Source: Margaritispora aquatica (Eukaryota; Ascomycota; Leotiomycetes; Helotiales; Discinellaceae). Taken from it: DNA of 64,000 nt. A program made the translations under genes and the position numbers. Within the stretch, counting starts at the first letter, position 1. Every line of letters begins with the position of its first letter. Positions 1 through 10,870 of this stretch are shown piece after piece. The stretch spans positions 135,434 through 199,433 of the forward strand of contig VJWN01000023.1 in assembly GCA_007644065.1 (NCBI GenBank). Direction: 5' to 3'. Below the pieces are notes generated by a model. That model saw only the letters and a program-made list of their open reading frames with translations. It did no database searches and was not told the DNA's origin.

Positions 1-2253
1 ATTAAAAGGTAGCTATTAGGAACGAATAACTATAAAAGGTACTACGATAAAAAACACTCTAGAATACCTGTTATATTAGTATAAGCTACTACTCTAATAA
101 CGGCTAATACTATAGTAAAGATACCGTTCTTTAAAAAGCCTCTATCGGAGTAGACGAAAGAGAAAACGTTTAAACGTATTCTACTTAAGTTTATTATTAA
201 GAATAACCTCTCTTTTTTACTTATAGAGTAACTAGAGACTAAAGCTCTATTTAGCTTCCTATAGCTAGTATACCCTAGAATTTCGAGTTATCTATTTAAA
301 AAGGATCTTATTACTCGTTTCGAAATTAGCTTTAATTTAATCTTTTCGACTCTCTAATAATACGTTAATATAGAAGGAAGAATTACGCTAACAATAGATA
401 CGTAGGTAAGGAATAATAAGCTTAATTATATCGTAGTTATAGCGTATTATAGAACGATAGATAGAATCTCTAAATCTCTAATACTTAATATCGTCGAACT
501 AGTTAAATCCTTATATACTAGTATATATCTCTATAAAGAGCTTATTAAGGTTATAGACCGGTTTAAAATTATATACTCGATTATCTCCGTTATACGTAAT
601 AACGCTAGTCCGAATAATACTATACTAGAGGAGTTTAAAGATAAGATTATATATAGATACGTAGATCTCGAGGCTTATAATTAAGTATACTAGTTCTTTA
701 GATTTAATAAGCTAGAAAGAGACGTCTATTATATAACGTATATCTATAATATTACGGTATAATTAGCTCTTAAAGCGATTAAGTTAGACCTTAACGAGTA
801 TCGCTATTATTATCTTTATTAAATAAACTACGTAGTTGTTATAGGTAATAAAGAGAGATCTTCGTTCTTTAAGTACCGTTCCTTAAGTATACTATTTCGT
901 ATACGTAAAACGCTAAAAGTAAATCTAAAGGTATAGTATAAGCTCCTAGGAATTAAGTTTCGAGAACTATAATACGATATACCTATACGTTAAAACTCTA
1001 TAGATACTATATTAACGGTATTTCTTCTAATAATACTAGTAATTAAGGTTATTCTTATTACGTAAAATTAGAATATATTAGTATATTAAAATCTAACGCT
1101 TACTAATAAAGATTAGAATACTCTATAAGAGATAGTAGTGTTTTTTAATATATTTCGTAGGCCTATAACTACTTCGTAGACTAATCACTACCCTATACTT
1201 TATAATATAGTCCTAGACTACTTATATATTATTCGATAACTTAATATTTAGATTATCTAGGATAAGTAAGCTATACTTAAAATAGCTACTTAGGCCGCTA
1301 AAAGTGTAATATAAGAGTACTACTAGAAGTCGATACGTATACGGCATTCCTTTGTTATAATAATATACGATCCTCGCTATAAGCTAGCTCTTTTTAAGTA
1401 TCTTTACGATACTAAAGAAGGTACTTAAGCGCCTAACTTTAAGTTAGCTAAAGCGTATATATAATACGTTTTTAGTAATTATATATAATAAGAAGTAGCT
1501 ATTTACGAATTCTACCGTTAAAAAGCTAAGAATACTATTATTAACGCCGACGAATTAGTAGACAAAGAAGCTATAATTAACTAACTACGAGGTAGAGAAA
1601 AGTAGAGAATTAACCCTTAGTATAGTTTTACTAACTTTATAGTTAATCGTTAAACTAGCGTTATTCTAACTATAGGTATAATAGAGCTTAATTAGTGGCT
1701 TTCTATAGCTATACTTCGTATAGATATAACTATTAAAGAATAACAAGCTTTTATAACGAGTTAGTAATACGAGTTTCTTACAATATATAAAATAGTACGC
1801 GACTACCTTATTATTCCTACTATATCTACGCCTTTAGAGAGAGTATTTAGTTAAGCTAGTAATCTAATCTCTACAAAACGAAATCGTATCTTAAATAAGA
1901 TAATTCGTTATATTTTATACTTAAGAAGTTAGGGAGTTTATATTACCGAAGAAAGAGAAGAGGATCGGTATAAGCTTAATAAAAATAACGTTTAGGTTCT
2001 TAAGAATCGGGATTAATAGTGGATTTTTATATCCGGACTTTATATTATTTAGTGTTTTTCTCGTTTTAGCTAATTAGAATTTAGTATTTTCCTCGTTTCC
2101 CTACTAATAATATATATGTCAAAAAGCTAGATTTACCCGGATTTCGGAATTTTTAAACTAGTAATATCTAACCCGTAAAAAAATCGCCGGATAGATATCT
2201 AGCTCAAAAACTAGCGGGTTAAGTAGGTTAACCCGGGCGAATTTCGAACACTG
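1..2253 (+). mobile_element. RIP-mutated hAT transposon, right part; left end outside the window
   Basis: The stretch is very AT-rich, full of TA and nearly empty of CA and TG dinucleotides, the mark of RIP. Read on the plus strand through many stops, it still shows a hAT transposase. Around 380-470 there is RITLTIDT followed by a stop and then a KLNY/VIAYY block. Around 1370 there is DPRYKLALFKYL. Around 1805-1935 lies the C-terminal dimerisation block, with PLERVFS, then ASNLISTKRNRI, then RYILYLRS. Stops stand where Trp or Gln is expected (TGG or CAG to TAG). The element ends at 2253 in a terminal sequence that reads CAGTG inward, typical of hAT. Base composition returns to normal directly afterwards. 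The copy is dead. The left end and the left copy of the target duplication are not in view. Confidence 0.85.
2234..2253 (+). repeat. Right terminal inverted repeat of the hAT element
   Basis: Read inward on the minus strand this end is CAGTGTTCGAAATTCGCCCG, starting with the CAGTG usual for hAT termini. A related partial motif, acccggatttcgg, lies about 100 bp further in. The eight bases after the end, gtcttagc (2254-2261), would be the target-site duplication, but the partner copy is outside the window. Confidence 0.6.
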
Positions 2254-2582
2254 GTCTTAGCTCGATACATATCAACCATTAGCAGATGGCGGCTCCTCCC
2301 ACTAAGTGATATTCACGTGCAACAGGTGTTTGCAGACGAGATCGAGATTTCGCTGGATAATTGAATTGGATCCGCCTGTCAGAACGTGATTATGTTCGAC
2401 GGTCAGCGAGAAAATGGGAACAACCAATCTGAGTGGGGCAACAGGTACAACAATTACCTTCGCTACCATTCTTGCGACAACAATACCTCCAATTCCAGCT
2501 CATAATTCATCTAGCAATCTTATGATCCCACTGTGTTGTTCTCCAATACAAACAGCTAATCGAACCAGGATCGAAAACCTGA

Positions 2583-2981
2583 GTGAATCACGACAATGGC
2601 AGCGAATGCAGCGTCAGCTCCACGTCGCAAGCAATGAGCAAGCATAAAGATATGATCCACAAACATCCCACGTGTTATTTACTCTCCTCCCCTTTCGAAA
2701 TTCGAACAATCATCTTCCAAAACCTTCTACGAAATGACCAACTTGGCAAATTGCCCAAGGACTACCCGAGCGGTAATTACTCTGACGACAAGTTCGGATT
2801 GACACCTAGCATTCTCGCCACTCATAAGCAGCTGCGAGATGAAGGTTGTGCGATCTTATACGGCGAGAACTGTTTCTTTGCCGGCTACTTTGGCTCACAT
2901 GCTTGGGCTGGCGCCTTTTGCTGGAAGGAAACTGCCGTCTGTCCTATCCCACTACCGCAGCCGCAAGATACTGACAGCTAA
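2583..2981 (+). pseudogene. Truncated 2EXR/F-box-like protein fragment
   Basis: The 132-codon frame holds the N-terminal part of the family whose fuller members lie at 25554-27281 and 54697-57304. It has a PFEIRTIIFQNLLRND block (compare LPAEVRVNIYKYLL) and, later, LTPSILATHKQLRDEGCAIL followed by YGEN (compare LSPSILRVCHKLYDEAFPVL). The region after the domain, several hundred residues in the paralogues, is missing: the frame stops soon after YGENCFFAGYF. No convincing continuation follows before the convergent dehydrogenase gene. The displayed start is an ATG, but the true start is uncertain because the hAT element ends only about 330 bp upstream. It could be a short expressed gene, but a truncated copy is more likely. 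Confidence 0.5.
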
Positions 2982-3258
2982 CACTTCAACCCTTCGAGGA
3001 GTATTCTGAGCATTGGTTGATTACGACATGTTTGGACTTTGGGCAACCTAGGATATTAGTGAAATTTCCATTCTATATCCAGCATCAGCTTAGTATCAAT
3101 GGAATGCTTTGTAGAATAGTTCACAAAACAAATAATTGGAAGTTTGAGGGATGCCATTTTAAACCTCTTTTGATTGGTGGTGAAAAGCTACCATTTCTTA
3201 TCCTTAGTAAACTCGCAATTTCTCGCTTGGACCCTCCTTGCACCCACTGCTTCACCTT

Positions 3259-4065
3259 TTACCACTCATAAACACCAGCCCTGTGGATAAATTTCCCCAC
3301 ATCCGCATCTCTCTTCCCACTCAGCATGTCCGCGATCCCCTCAGCACTCTGCACAGGGCTCAACGCACCCCTAGCAACCCTCTCCTGTCTCCCCTGCTCA
3401 CCCGTCCCACTCAAGTTCGTAACCACATACCCAGGACAGTAAGCCCAGACTTTCACACCCTGTGGACCAAGTGCAACATGGTGACACAGAGTCAACATGT
3501 TCAGCGCCGCCTTGCTCATTCTATAGCTTTGTCCTGGAAGGGCATAGAAAGGATTTTTGGGGTCAGCGCGCTGAGAAAGCGAGCCCAGTCCAGAAGAGAC
3601 GTTGATGAGGCGTGCGTTGGGGGACTTGAGAAGTAGAGGCTCAAAGGCCTCAGTTACAACGGCGGGGCCGATGCTATTGGTCTCGAAGGCTTCGCGGATG
3701 TTGGCGCCGAACGTGGGAGCCTTGGCGATGATGCCGGCGTTGTTGATGAGGACGTCGAGCTGGTTGAAGTCTTTGGCAACGGTCTCGTAGGCAGCAGTGA
3801 CGGAGGACTGGGATGTCACGTCTAGGACGAGGGGAGTGAAAGAACCGGTTGGGTTGGAGGTCTTGAGGGTGCTGATGGCTATAGTTGCTTTTTCGAGGGA
3901 GCGGGCACAAACGAGTATTTCATAGCCGGGCAGGGAAGAGAGGAGAAGAGCAGTCTCATATCCAATACCCGAGTTAGCGCCTGGATATCAGTTAGTAATT
4001 GATGAGATCATGTTCTGTTTGGAAGGCGGACCTGTGATTAGGACGACAGTCTTTGCCGATGCCAT
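3259..4065 (-). CDS. Short-chain dehydrogenase/reductase (SDR), carbonyl-reductase-like
   Basis: Two exons (4065-4032 and 3980-3259) with a 51-bp GT-AG intron (3981-4031) give 251 residues, the usual length for a classical SDR. The start ATG at 4065 leads into MASAKTVVLITGANSGIG. The intron splits the first Gly of the cofactor motif TGANSGIG, which confirms the junction. Further SDR marks are LVLDVTS, the NNAG motif in DVLINNAG, the active-site serine region INVSSGLG, and the catalytic pair YRMSK (YxxxK). The family carries out NAD(P)H-dependent oxidation or reduction of alcohols and carbonyls. There is no signal peptide or membrane segment, so it is probably cytosolic. Its substrate cannot be read from sequence. 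It converges on the 2EXR fragment and has about 1.3 kb without genes upstream. Confidence 0.85.
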
Positions 4066-5394
4066 TTTTGGTAGCTGGAAAATGATGTGAGAGATTTGAA
4101 ATTTGAAGAAGATCTTAAAGTTGAGCGTTTGAATGGTCTGAAAGTATGTAGAATGTTATAGCTGATGTCTCTGGCAAGTAACGTTGAAGTGTCTCTTCTT
4201 ATACACTTGATGTTCACGCTTAAGCCCGCTCTTAATACCGATGATTTGTGGGGGCTTGGAATTAAAATACCCCGCGGACATATCTCAAGATCACCATCAA
4301 TCTTTCAGCATCACAACTATGGACCTCGGAGTTTATTAATGTGCGAGATTCATATCATTCCTGATTGGAAATCTGTGAACAAGTATCGAAGCGGCAGCGT
4401 TATGCGTACTGCTCTCGGTTAAGGTCAGCAAGTTTGGTAGCGTCACCTCCTCGTATTAGGCACTCGTCTTTGTTTTCTCTATATGACTGAAGCTTAGAAT
4501 AGATTAGGTCTTACATGACTCTTTCTCTCGATCAAATTTTGTGTCACATGCCCCCTACTCAGTCTCTTTCTGTTCGTCATCCAAGTGTTGGTTGAGGTGC
4601 GTATGTTAAGTAGTTTGAAGCCAACTACCTCCACGTTACATGCTACACGAGATGAATGAATTGTGGAACATCAAGGAAAGAGCCTAGCTTGGGAAGATGT
4701 CTAATATCAATATGATGCTACATCCCTCAAATCGATCGATGCTTTCACTTACCTGCTTCGTTTAGACCTTTGAGTTGGCATAACTCTATATTCTTTTCCA
4801 AATTGAATAAATTCGCGCTTAATAACAGCTCACTTTCATATTTCAGATTCTTTTATTTCTATCGAGAGCGTCTTCTTTTTGACCAATCTACCCATCTGCC
4901 CCTTAAGCAGAATGAGGGCAGTGGGGACTTCAGCTCAAATGGGGTGACTCACGTGACTATATACTAAGTCCGTGCGGTATTGGATACGGCAGCCACCATC
5001 ATCTACAGTCGCTAACGAAATCGGCTTTCCTCCGCACTCGCTAAAAGTTTGCGGAGCCCCACCTAAAAGACATGGTTAAGCGAGCCATCATGTGACCAGG
5101 ACGTGCTGTGGCAAGCATACAGTATAACAACAAAATAAACCTGAATCTTCACGAATGTAAGAAATAGAGTATACAGAAATCACCTCCCTCACTCCCCTCT
5201 CTATCGAAGTTAGCAGAAAATAATAGAGAAGAATAATTCGAACATATAGAAATAGTCTCTAAAAGTTTTTCTACTGCTATACGACAGTACTTTAAGTCCA
5301 AAAAAGAAAGGAGTCTATCTTATATTACAGTACTTATAATCTAAACGAATTATAGCAAATAGCTATAAAAACGGCGTTTTAAATAATTTTACAT
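4066..5394. other. Intergenic region upstream of the SDR gene
   Basis: Only short unconvincing open frames are present. It contains the 5' flank and presumed promoter of the dehydrogenase. From about 5160 the sequence becomes AT-rich and TA-rich, grading into the mutated NLR pseudogene. No RNA gene or complete transposon is recognised. Confidence 0.6.
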
Positions 5395-6840
5395 TTATTC
5401 AGCCTCTTCAAGACTATCAAGCATAATAGAGTAATGTTTTACACAAGCCTTCGTAGTTGAATGTTCAGGGCCTAATAATGACTCATAGCCAGTACATGCC
5501 TTCTGGTAAAGTACTGATGCTTCCTTATACTCGTGTCTATTTTAAAGAAGATAGGCAAGACAGGAAACACTCGTGAGCGTGTCGGTGTACGTCTTGCCAA
5601 GCACCTCTTCTGAGCTCTCGAGCGTCTGGCGGTTCATGGCCTCGGCGTCGGCGTCGGCGTACTTGCCCTGCTTGTCCAGCACCAAGGCAAGCATCTGAAG
5701 GCTTTCATAAATCCTCATATCATGATTCGGGAGAACAACCTTATATAGACCAAGAGATTCTTAGCTTTCGGTTTTCGCTACTTCGTAATGACCTTGTATT
5801 CAGTTGTACCAAGCTAGATTGTATAAGAGGGATACGCGGTCAAGCATAGACTGGCTCGACTCTAACCTATACGTCAGCACTTAAAGAGTATATAGTAACA
5901 GAGTCTCATACGTCTTCCAGTTGCTATAGCTTCCATCTGGAAACGCTTTTAATACGACTTCAGTAGCCTTACCCCACCATCTTTTGCCATCACCACTCTA
6001 CACAACCCACTTCCGTACTATAAGTTGGACAAGCCGATATATCTTAAAGCTTTCCCCGCCCTTCTTAATAGTGATTAAAGAAAATTTATCCAAACAGCCT
6101 AGAGCGTCTTCGAGATCGATAGGATTAAAGTACTAGACGTTAAGGAGGAATTCGGGGATACCTTGGCGATCTAATATAGCTATCAATAATAGAAGTTCTA
6201 TAGCTTATGGCTTATTCCGCTTAATTAGATCGAATGAGATTTGCCAGGTCCGGATCACAGAGTTAAGGACGCTCGCATCCCGTCTAAGATCCCCAGAATC
6301 TTCGTCGTGACGATAGAGTATCAAGTACTTGGAAACACTCATACGAATAACTTTTGCACTAATATACGCAGCAGCTTGAGAGATTGCTAGTAAGAGATGA
6401 TCTAGTTCTTTAACGAGCTCGGTACCTTCAGATTATAGTACGTAACTTATGCCTAGTATCTCTAGGTACTGAATAAGGTACAATAGCCTTTGGAAAACGC
6501 TGTATTGAGTACTATGTTCTGTAAGCTATAAGCAGATTGCTTCGAGTTTACTGGATAAAGCTAAAGCTATATCTTGCTGTGTATGCGTTCATGCTTCTTA
6601 ATAGTATAGCTATGATCTACTTGAATCCTACTAGAACGATTTCACTCAGCCCATAATCGAATCCTATTAGAGACCATAGCCTAGATGAATACCCACGAAG
6701 CTATATAATCGGCTAGATTTCCTAACAACCCGCTATATAATATGTAGTATTACTTTGTCACCCGAATCCTCATCAACCATTTCTTGCATATGATCTTATT
6801 TCAGCAGTTCTCTTGCTACCACCTCCACTAGAGGCCCTTA
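5395..6840 (-). pseudogene. NLR (NB-ARC/TPR) pseudogene with C-to-T type stops
   Basis: The minus strand reads as the C-terminal part of a fungal NLR through several in-frame stops. In order, it shows a nucleotide-binding-domain stretch with LLLAISQAAAYIS and YLILYRHDEDSGD, then VIRTWQISFDLIKRN, AILDRQGIPEFLL and DALGCLDKFSLITIKKGG. After these come YRLVQLIVRKWV, AFPDGSYSNWKTYETLL and SLLYNLAWYN. Kinesin-light-chain-type TPRs follow, including LALVLDKQGKYADADAEAMN and TYTDTLTSVSCLAYLL. Several stops sit where Gln is expected (CAA or CAG to TAA or TAG), which fits RIP; one example lies in the segment AYLL-stop-NRHEY. The upstream Walker A region is not recognisable. It points away from the intact NLR at 11397-15140. 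Its TPRs are of a different subtype, so it is not a recent copy of that gene. Confidence 0.8.
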
Positions 6841-6848
6841 TAAACTTG

Positions 6849-7787
6849 TCACCCCTCTACTCCCTTTGACTGTATATGATGAAATCTTGTCTTTTTGTAT
6901 ATTACTGTTCTGACCCAGTTATTCACAAATGCATAGCAGAAAGCAAGGAGGAGAAGCCCAGTCACAATAAGAGGGCCCAAAATCGAGAAGATAGTAAATC
7001 CGTACGATGCAGATTGGAAGGCATCGTTGTCGGAAAGAGACCGTGTCGCTAGTCCAACCTGCATCGCAGTCAGAACAACGGCGATATATACTGTTACAGT
7101 CGCTAGCCACGCGAAATGGTCTTGAAAGAAGGTCCCGTATTGGTGCCAGTGGGACATATAGCCACGAAGGAGAGAGTACTGCAAGATGGCATATATCTTG
7201 TTCAAGCGACTGAGACGCAGCTCTCCATAGATAAATCGCGGGTCAATCTTCTCATAGATGCGCTCCGTATCGAGCTGCTCGACAAGCGTCCTCCAGCGTC
7301 CCCATGTTACCTCGTCTGGCTCTCCAGGAAGCAAGTGCTTCTCCTTGGCAATATAGAAGTCGCTCTCGTGCGAGATCAGCGCGGCATAGGAGAATAAGAA
7401 CCCAAGTGCACTCCTCCACAGTCTTCGACGTTCGCATTCACAGCGGGTCTCCGGGGGTGTAGCTCCCTTAGAGCAGTCACAATCCTGCTTACACGAGAGG
7501 TATTCGGTCCAGAAATTGGGTTCTAGAAGAAATCGGGGGATTGGTTTAAGGAATATTCGGTCCGCCGTCCACACGAGGTGCAAGTCCATCTGCTCTGTGA
7601 TAAAAATGTCTCGGTTGAGTAGGAGCTGGTGGTGCAGTGGACGAGGAGGCATGGGTCGGCCTGCGATCCACAGCCAGCTGTAAACCTTACTCAACCTACC
7701 CAGGTCAAGCTCCTTCTCGATGCAAGTCATGACATGATAGCTCGAAGTAGCTAAGTCATCTTCACCAGTACGGTAAGATGCGGGCAA
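6849..7787 (-). CDS. DUF6601-like fungal membrane protein; 5' end uncertain
   Basis: An open frame of about 312 residues contains the pattern I associate with DUF6601 fungal proteins: WLWIAGRPMPPRPLHHQLLL, then ITEQMDLHLVW, RIFLKPIPRFLLEPNFW, ALGFLFSYAALI, HESDFYIA, RFIYGELRLSRLNKIYAIL and YMSHWHQYG. Two or three hydrophobic segments near the C terminus (around WLATVTVYIAVVLTAMQVGL and FSILGPLIVTGLLLLAF) indicate an integral membrane protein. A cysteine cluster lies in the middle. The function of the family is not known to me. The codon at 7787 is TTG, and no ATG is found in frame up to a stop near 7870. Translation could begin at the internal ATG at 7730, or an upstream exon could join at an acceptor near 7854. 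It lies between an NLR pseudogene and a broken transposase, so a damaged 5' end is possible. Confidence 0.65.
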   Translation of the reverse strand: MPASYRTGEDDLATSSYHVMTCIEKELDLGRLSKVYSWLWIAGRPMPPRPLHHQLLLNRDIFITEQMDLHLVWTADRIFLKPIPRFLLEPNFWTEYLSCKQDCDCSKGATPPETRCECERRRLWRSALGFLFSYAALISHESDFYIAKEKHLLPGEPDEVTWGRWRTLVEQLDTERIYEKIDPRFIYGELRLSRLNKIYAILQYSLLRGYMSHWHQYGTFFQDHFAWLATVTVYIAVVLTAMQVGLATRSLSDNDAFQSASYGFTIFSILGPLIVTGLLLLAFCYAFVNNWVRTVIYKKTRFHHIQSKGVEG

Positions 7788-8274
7788 GAGTGACAGAAGG
7801 TAGTTGCGGTATTGAGATGCGTCGGCGCTATTGTTGGTAGTATCCTTTAAAACCTGAATAGAGAAGGGAGGTGACTATGCAGCAACCCGTTAGCTCGATA
7901 GAACGAACTATAGCCTGCAGCACAGCGGGCAAATACTTGAGTCTGTTGCCTCTCCATCTTGCCTCTGTTTCGTGAAACGCTGGTCAGCTGCTAGCTCCAA
8001 CGTGGCAGGTGATTTCGCACAAGGATTGTTGAGGAAGTTGTGCCTCGGATCAATGAAAGCAGACACGGGTACTAAGTCTTGAATCGGCACAGTTACCGTT
8101 GTAAAGAGAAGAGATGCTGTTGAGTCACGAGGGTAGCCCTGTCGTGTCGAGCCGCGGCTCTTTTAAGGTTCGTGTCCAAGATTCTACGCGCACAGACCAA
8201 CCAAGACCTTCGACACCAAATCTTCACTACGCAGCCAGCAGATAAAATCAAATCGTTGACACCCTCTAGCCCAA
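7788..8274. other. Intergenic / possible 5' remnant of the DUF6601-like gene
   Basis: A minus-strand frame around 7908-8090 encodes a short segment (DLVPVSAFIDPRHNF) that might once have been an upstream exon of the neighbouring gene, but it has no ATG and no clear splice link. The motif acagttaccgttgtaa at 8089 shares its first bases and cgttgtaa with the region after the transposase. It could be a worn transposon terminus, but no TA target duplication is seen. Confidence 0.35.
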
Positions 8275-9256
8275 ATGGCACCAAACCTTGCAGTCTCACA
8301 GCACGACTAAATCTGTGATATGATCCTCGGTAAGTCGCTCACAACGGCTCAGATAGTTGACACCGCCGGCTGTAGCACGCGCTCGATCACAGCGATCCGC
8401 TCTAAGCTCCGCTGTTTTGGCACGACCAAGGCTCCTCCGAATGGAGTCGGACGGCCTCGAAGCATCATTCCCCCTATGTTGGAGGCGCTGCGTGAGTATC
8501 TTTTTGACAAGCCTGATCGATATCTAGACGAGTTAGCTACCCTTTTGTGGGACGATTTCAATGCTGTCGTCACAACAATGAGCATAAGCAGGGCATTGGC
8601 TTCCATCAGTTCGTCCAAGAAGGCAGCTCGCCGAGTGGCGAGAGAGCGGAATGCAGATCTGCGAGACATGTACCTACCTCCACAATATGTCCGCATTCCG
8701 CTTCTATTATCTCGTGTTTATATATGAATCTGGATGCGATAAGCGGATCGGATTCAGACGAACAGGATGGTCTCCTGTTGGTGTAACGCCAGTCCAGATC
8801 GTTCAGTTCCATCGGGAGCAGCGGTACCAGATCCTGCCTATATATGCACAAGACGGTGTCATGCTCGCACGGGTCTTCCAGGGGTCTACCGACAGTACGG
8901 TCTTTGGAGACTTTATTGAGCAGCTCCTCCCACTCTGTGGGAGATGGCCAGAGCCCAAGTCGGTTCTGGTCATGGACAATGCTTCTTTTTATCATACTGA
9001 GCGGGTTGAGCAGTTGTGTCATGACGCCGGCGTGAAACTGATGTATCTACCACCATACTCACCAGATCTTAATCCCATCGAAGAGTTTTTTGCTGAGCTC
9101 AAAGCTTTTATCAAACGGAGCTGGCAGAATTACGAGGAAGATCCCGAGTAGGGTTTCGAGACTTTTCTCGAATGGTGTATTGATGTCGTTGGAGGGAGGG
9201 AGCGTAGTGCGAAAGGCCATTTTCGGCATGCGGGGTTGACGATCGAAGAGCTGTAA
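8275..9256 (+). pseudogene. Tc1/mariner-type (DDE_3, IS630-like) transposase, broken
   Basis: The first part (from ATG at 8275) is an N-terminal helix-turn-helix region: SLTTAQIVDTAGCSTRSITA, then GVGRPRSIIPPMLEALREYL. The second part is the catalytic domain: YESGCDKRIGFRRTGWSPVG, YQILPIYAQDG, VFQGSTDSTVFGDFIEQLL, VLVMDNASFYHTERVEQLC, YLPPYSPDLNPIEEFFAELK and HFRHAGLTIEEL. The acidic residues of the DDE triad are visible in VMDNASFY and NPIEEFF. Three lesions are clear: a TAA about 12 codons from the start (D-stop-IC), a 4-bp duplication (ctac) near 8670-8680 that shifts frame between LRDMY and LHNMSAF, and a TAG after YEEDPE near 9151. Two of the stops fit C-to-T change of a Gln codon. The copy is inactive. 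Terminal repeats are not secure. Confidence 0.85.
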
Positions 9257-9400
9257 ACGTGGTGTCGACTTCTTGATTTGCTTGTGATTACAACGCTTGG
9301 TTCAGACAGTACTGTGGTAATGCAATGAGATTTAGAATTAAATGTCTATACAGTCTAAGCTCTTCCGAGAAATCAGCGCCGTTAACTCCCTTCTTTCCTA

Positions 9401-10870
9401 TCATCCCTCAGTTTCCGCTCGCTTGCACCTCTTGACCCATTGATCGATGTCACCGATAAAGCGCCGGGCAATGCCTCTTTTGACGCCTTTTCCAATAAAG
9501 AAGTTAGGGTCGTGGTCCTCGTGGACTTGTTCCAGGTCAAGACCGTCCGCCAACGCGATGTCACAAGCTTTCTGGAACTCTACTTTGAGTACCTCGTCAT
9601 TCACTTTTGATTGTTGCCAACAACAATAAGTCTTCACTGCTACATCTCGAGGTCCAGGGATATCAAGTCAATTAGCTGGAAGCGATAAGGAGGGTAAGTC
9701 TAAAGGCAGGTCTCTAGCTGGTGCAAACCCAGGGGGTGTTTGATACGCCTGTGTGGAAGCACATTTGTGATGTTAATAGGGGGAAAGCTGGCTGCGGGTG
9801 TACTACTGGTTTTCTGGCGCCTCTCGAGCCACTGCTGCTCTTCAGCATACAGTTGCTCGCGAATCTCCTCAGGCACGTCGTCATGTGTCTGTAACGCATT
9901 GCCTTGTTCTACGTGCCGAATGAGGTTCTTGAGGTGGTGCGTCTGAAGTTTTTAATGCTTCTTGCCAGCAGGGTCACGCCAGCAGTGAGGGCCCAAGTGG
10001 CATGGTGACCCAGGACACCGCATCAGGCTATACACGTCTCGCCAGACCGATGGACGTCCAGACGACTCGTGCTCTCCGTCCAGTTGCTCAGCTCGTTCAG
10101 CGAACATCTGTCTGGTGACGGATGAAGCGCCTCTTTTATCCGTCTTTCTCGATGACGTGGCGATGAGCTGACTGGTCTCTACATAGTTGAATGAAAAGTT
10201 GAGTCTGAGCTTCTTACCTGTGCGGAACAGCTCTGCCCACTCCCCAGTCGATATCTGTGTCATCAAATCGCTTGATGAGATCTCGCTGAGAGCGCTCGGT
10301 CACCGACACCACAACGTTAGTATCCTCGGACTTGATAGGTCTGTTCTTAGCCAGCTTCTTGCATAGCAGCTTCTCCAGCTTGGGTTTTAGAATGAGTCGC
10401 CAGAATGATGCAGGAGCCAGAACCACGTCTGGCTCCGTATCTCTCGACACTATCCTGTTGTTTACCATAACCTTCCATTCGATCGAATAGTGTATATAGC
10501 TCGGCGGATCTTCATCGTATAGGTTATCTTTATCCCAATCACGAAGTTGACAGAACTCGAGCTTCTCTGGCTGGAGTTGTGCCTGTTGCTGACGGGACGG
10601 CTCTTCATCAACAGTAGCACCTCTACCAATCTCTGGGGTCACTCCTCCCCGAACTCCCTCTGTGCCGTCTTGTTGTGTCGAGTTGAATTGATCTGACTGC
10701 TTATACAATCCACTTGCAGTCGAGTCCTGCGAGCTGTAAGGGCTACTAATTGTTGGTGGGTTTCGGAAGGACGAAGAGTGTGAGGATTGGGAAGACTGTT
10801 CCTGGAGGGCTGTAAGCGGGGTAAGTTCTCTCGTTTTCCAGATATCGTGATGAAGGTGCTGGATCGCGAG
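9401..10870 (-). pseudogene. Broken conserved fungal gene of unknown function
   Basis: Three consecutive minus-strand segments resemble one fungal protein family that I recognise by pattern but cannot name. The N-terminal part (about 10870-10240) has RELTPLTALQEQSSQSS, YIHYSIEWKVMVNNRIVSRD and NVVVSVTERSQRDLIKRFDD. The middle (10266-9952) has GKKLRLNFSFNYVETSQ, SVWRDVYSLMRCPGSPCHLG and PHCWRDPAGKKH, then a TAA at 9952. The reading continues in frame with THHLKNLIRHVEQGN and DVPEEIREQLYAEEQQWLER. The C-terminal part (9637-9401) has LDLEQVHEDHDPNFFIGKGV and RRFIGDIDQWV. Damage consists of a frame change with apparent loss of sequence near 10240 (after DTDIDW), the nonsense codon at 9952, and further disruption near 9640-9760. 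No ATG is seen at the 5' end. Confidence 0.65.

Noticed and set aside
3017..3271. Open frame after the 2EXR fragment as its continuation
   Set aside because: It is in a different frame, starts at a non-ATG codon and shows none of the family blocks found in the paralogues.
8089..9315. Terminal inverted repeats of the Tc1/mariner-type element (acagt ends)
   Set aside because: Only five matching bases at the ends plus a displaced cgttgtaa, and no TA duplication, so the boundaries were not called.
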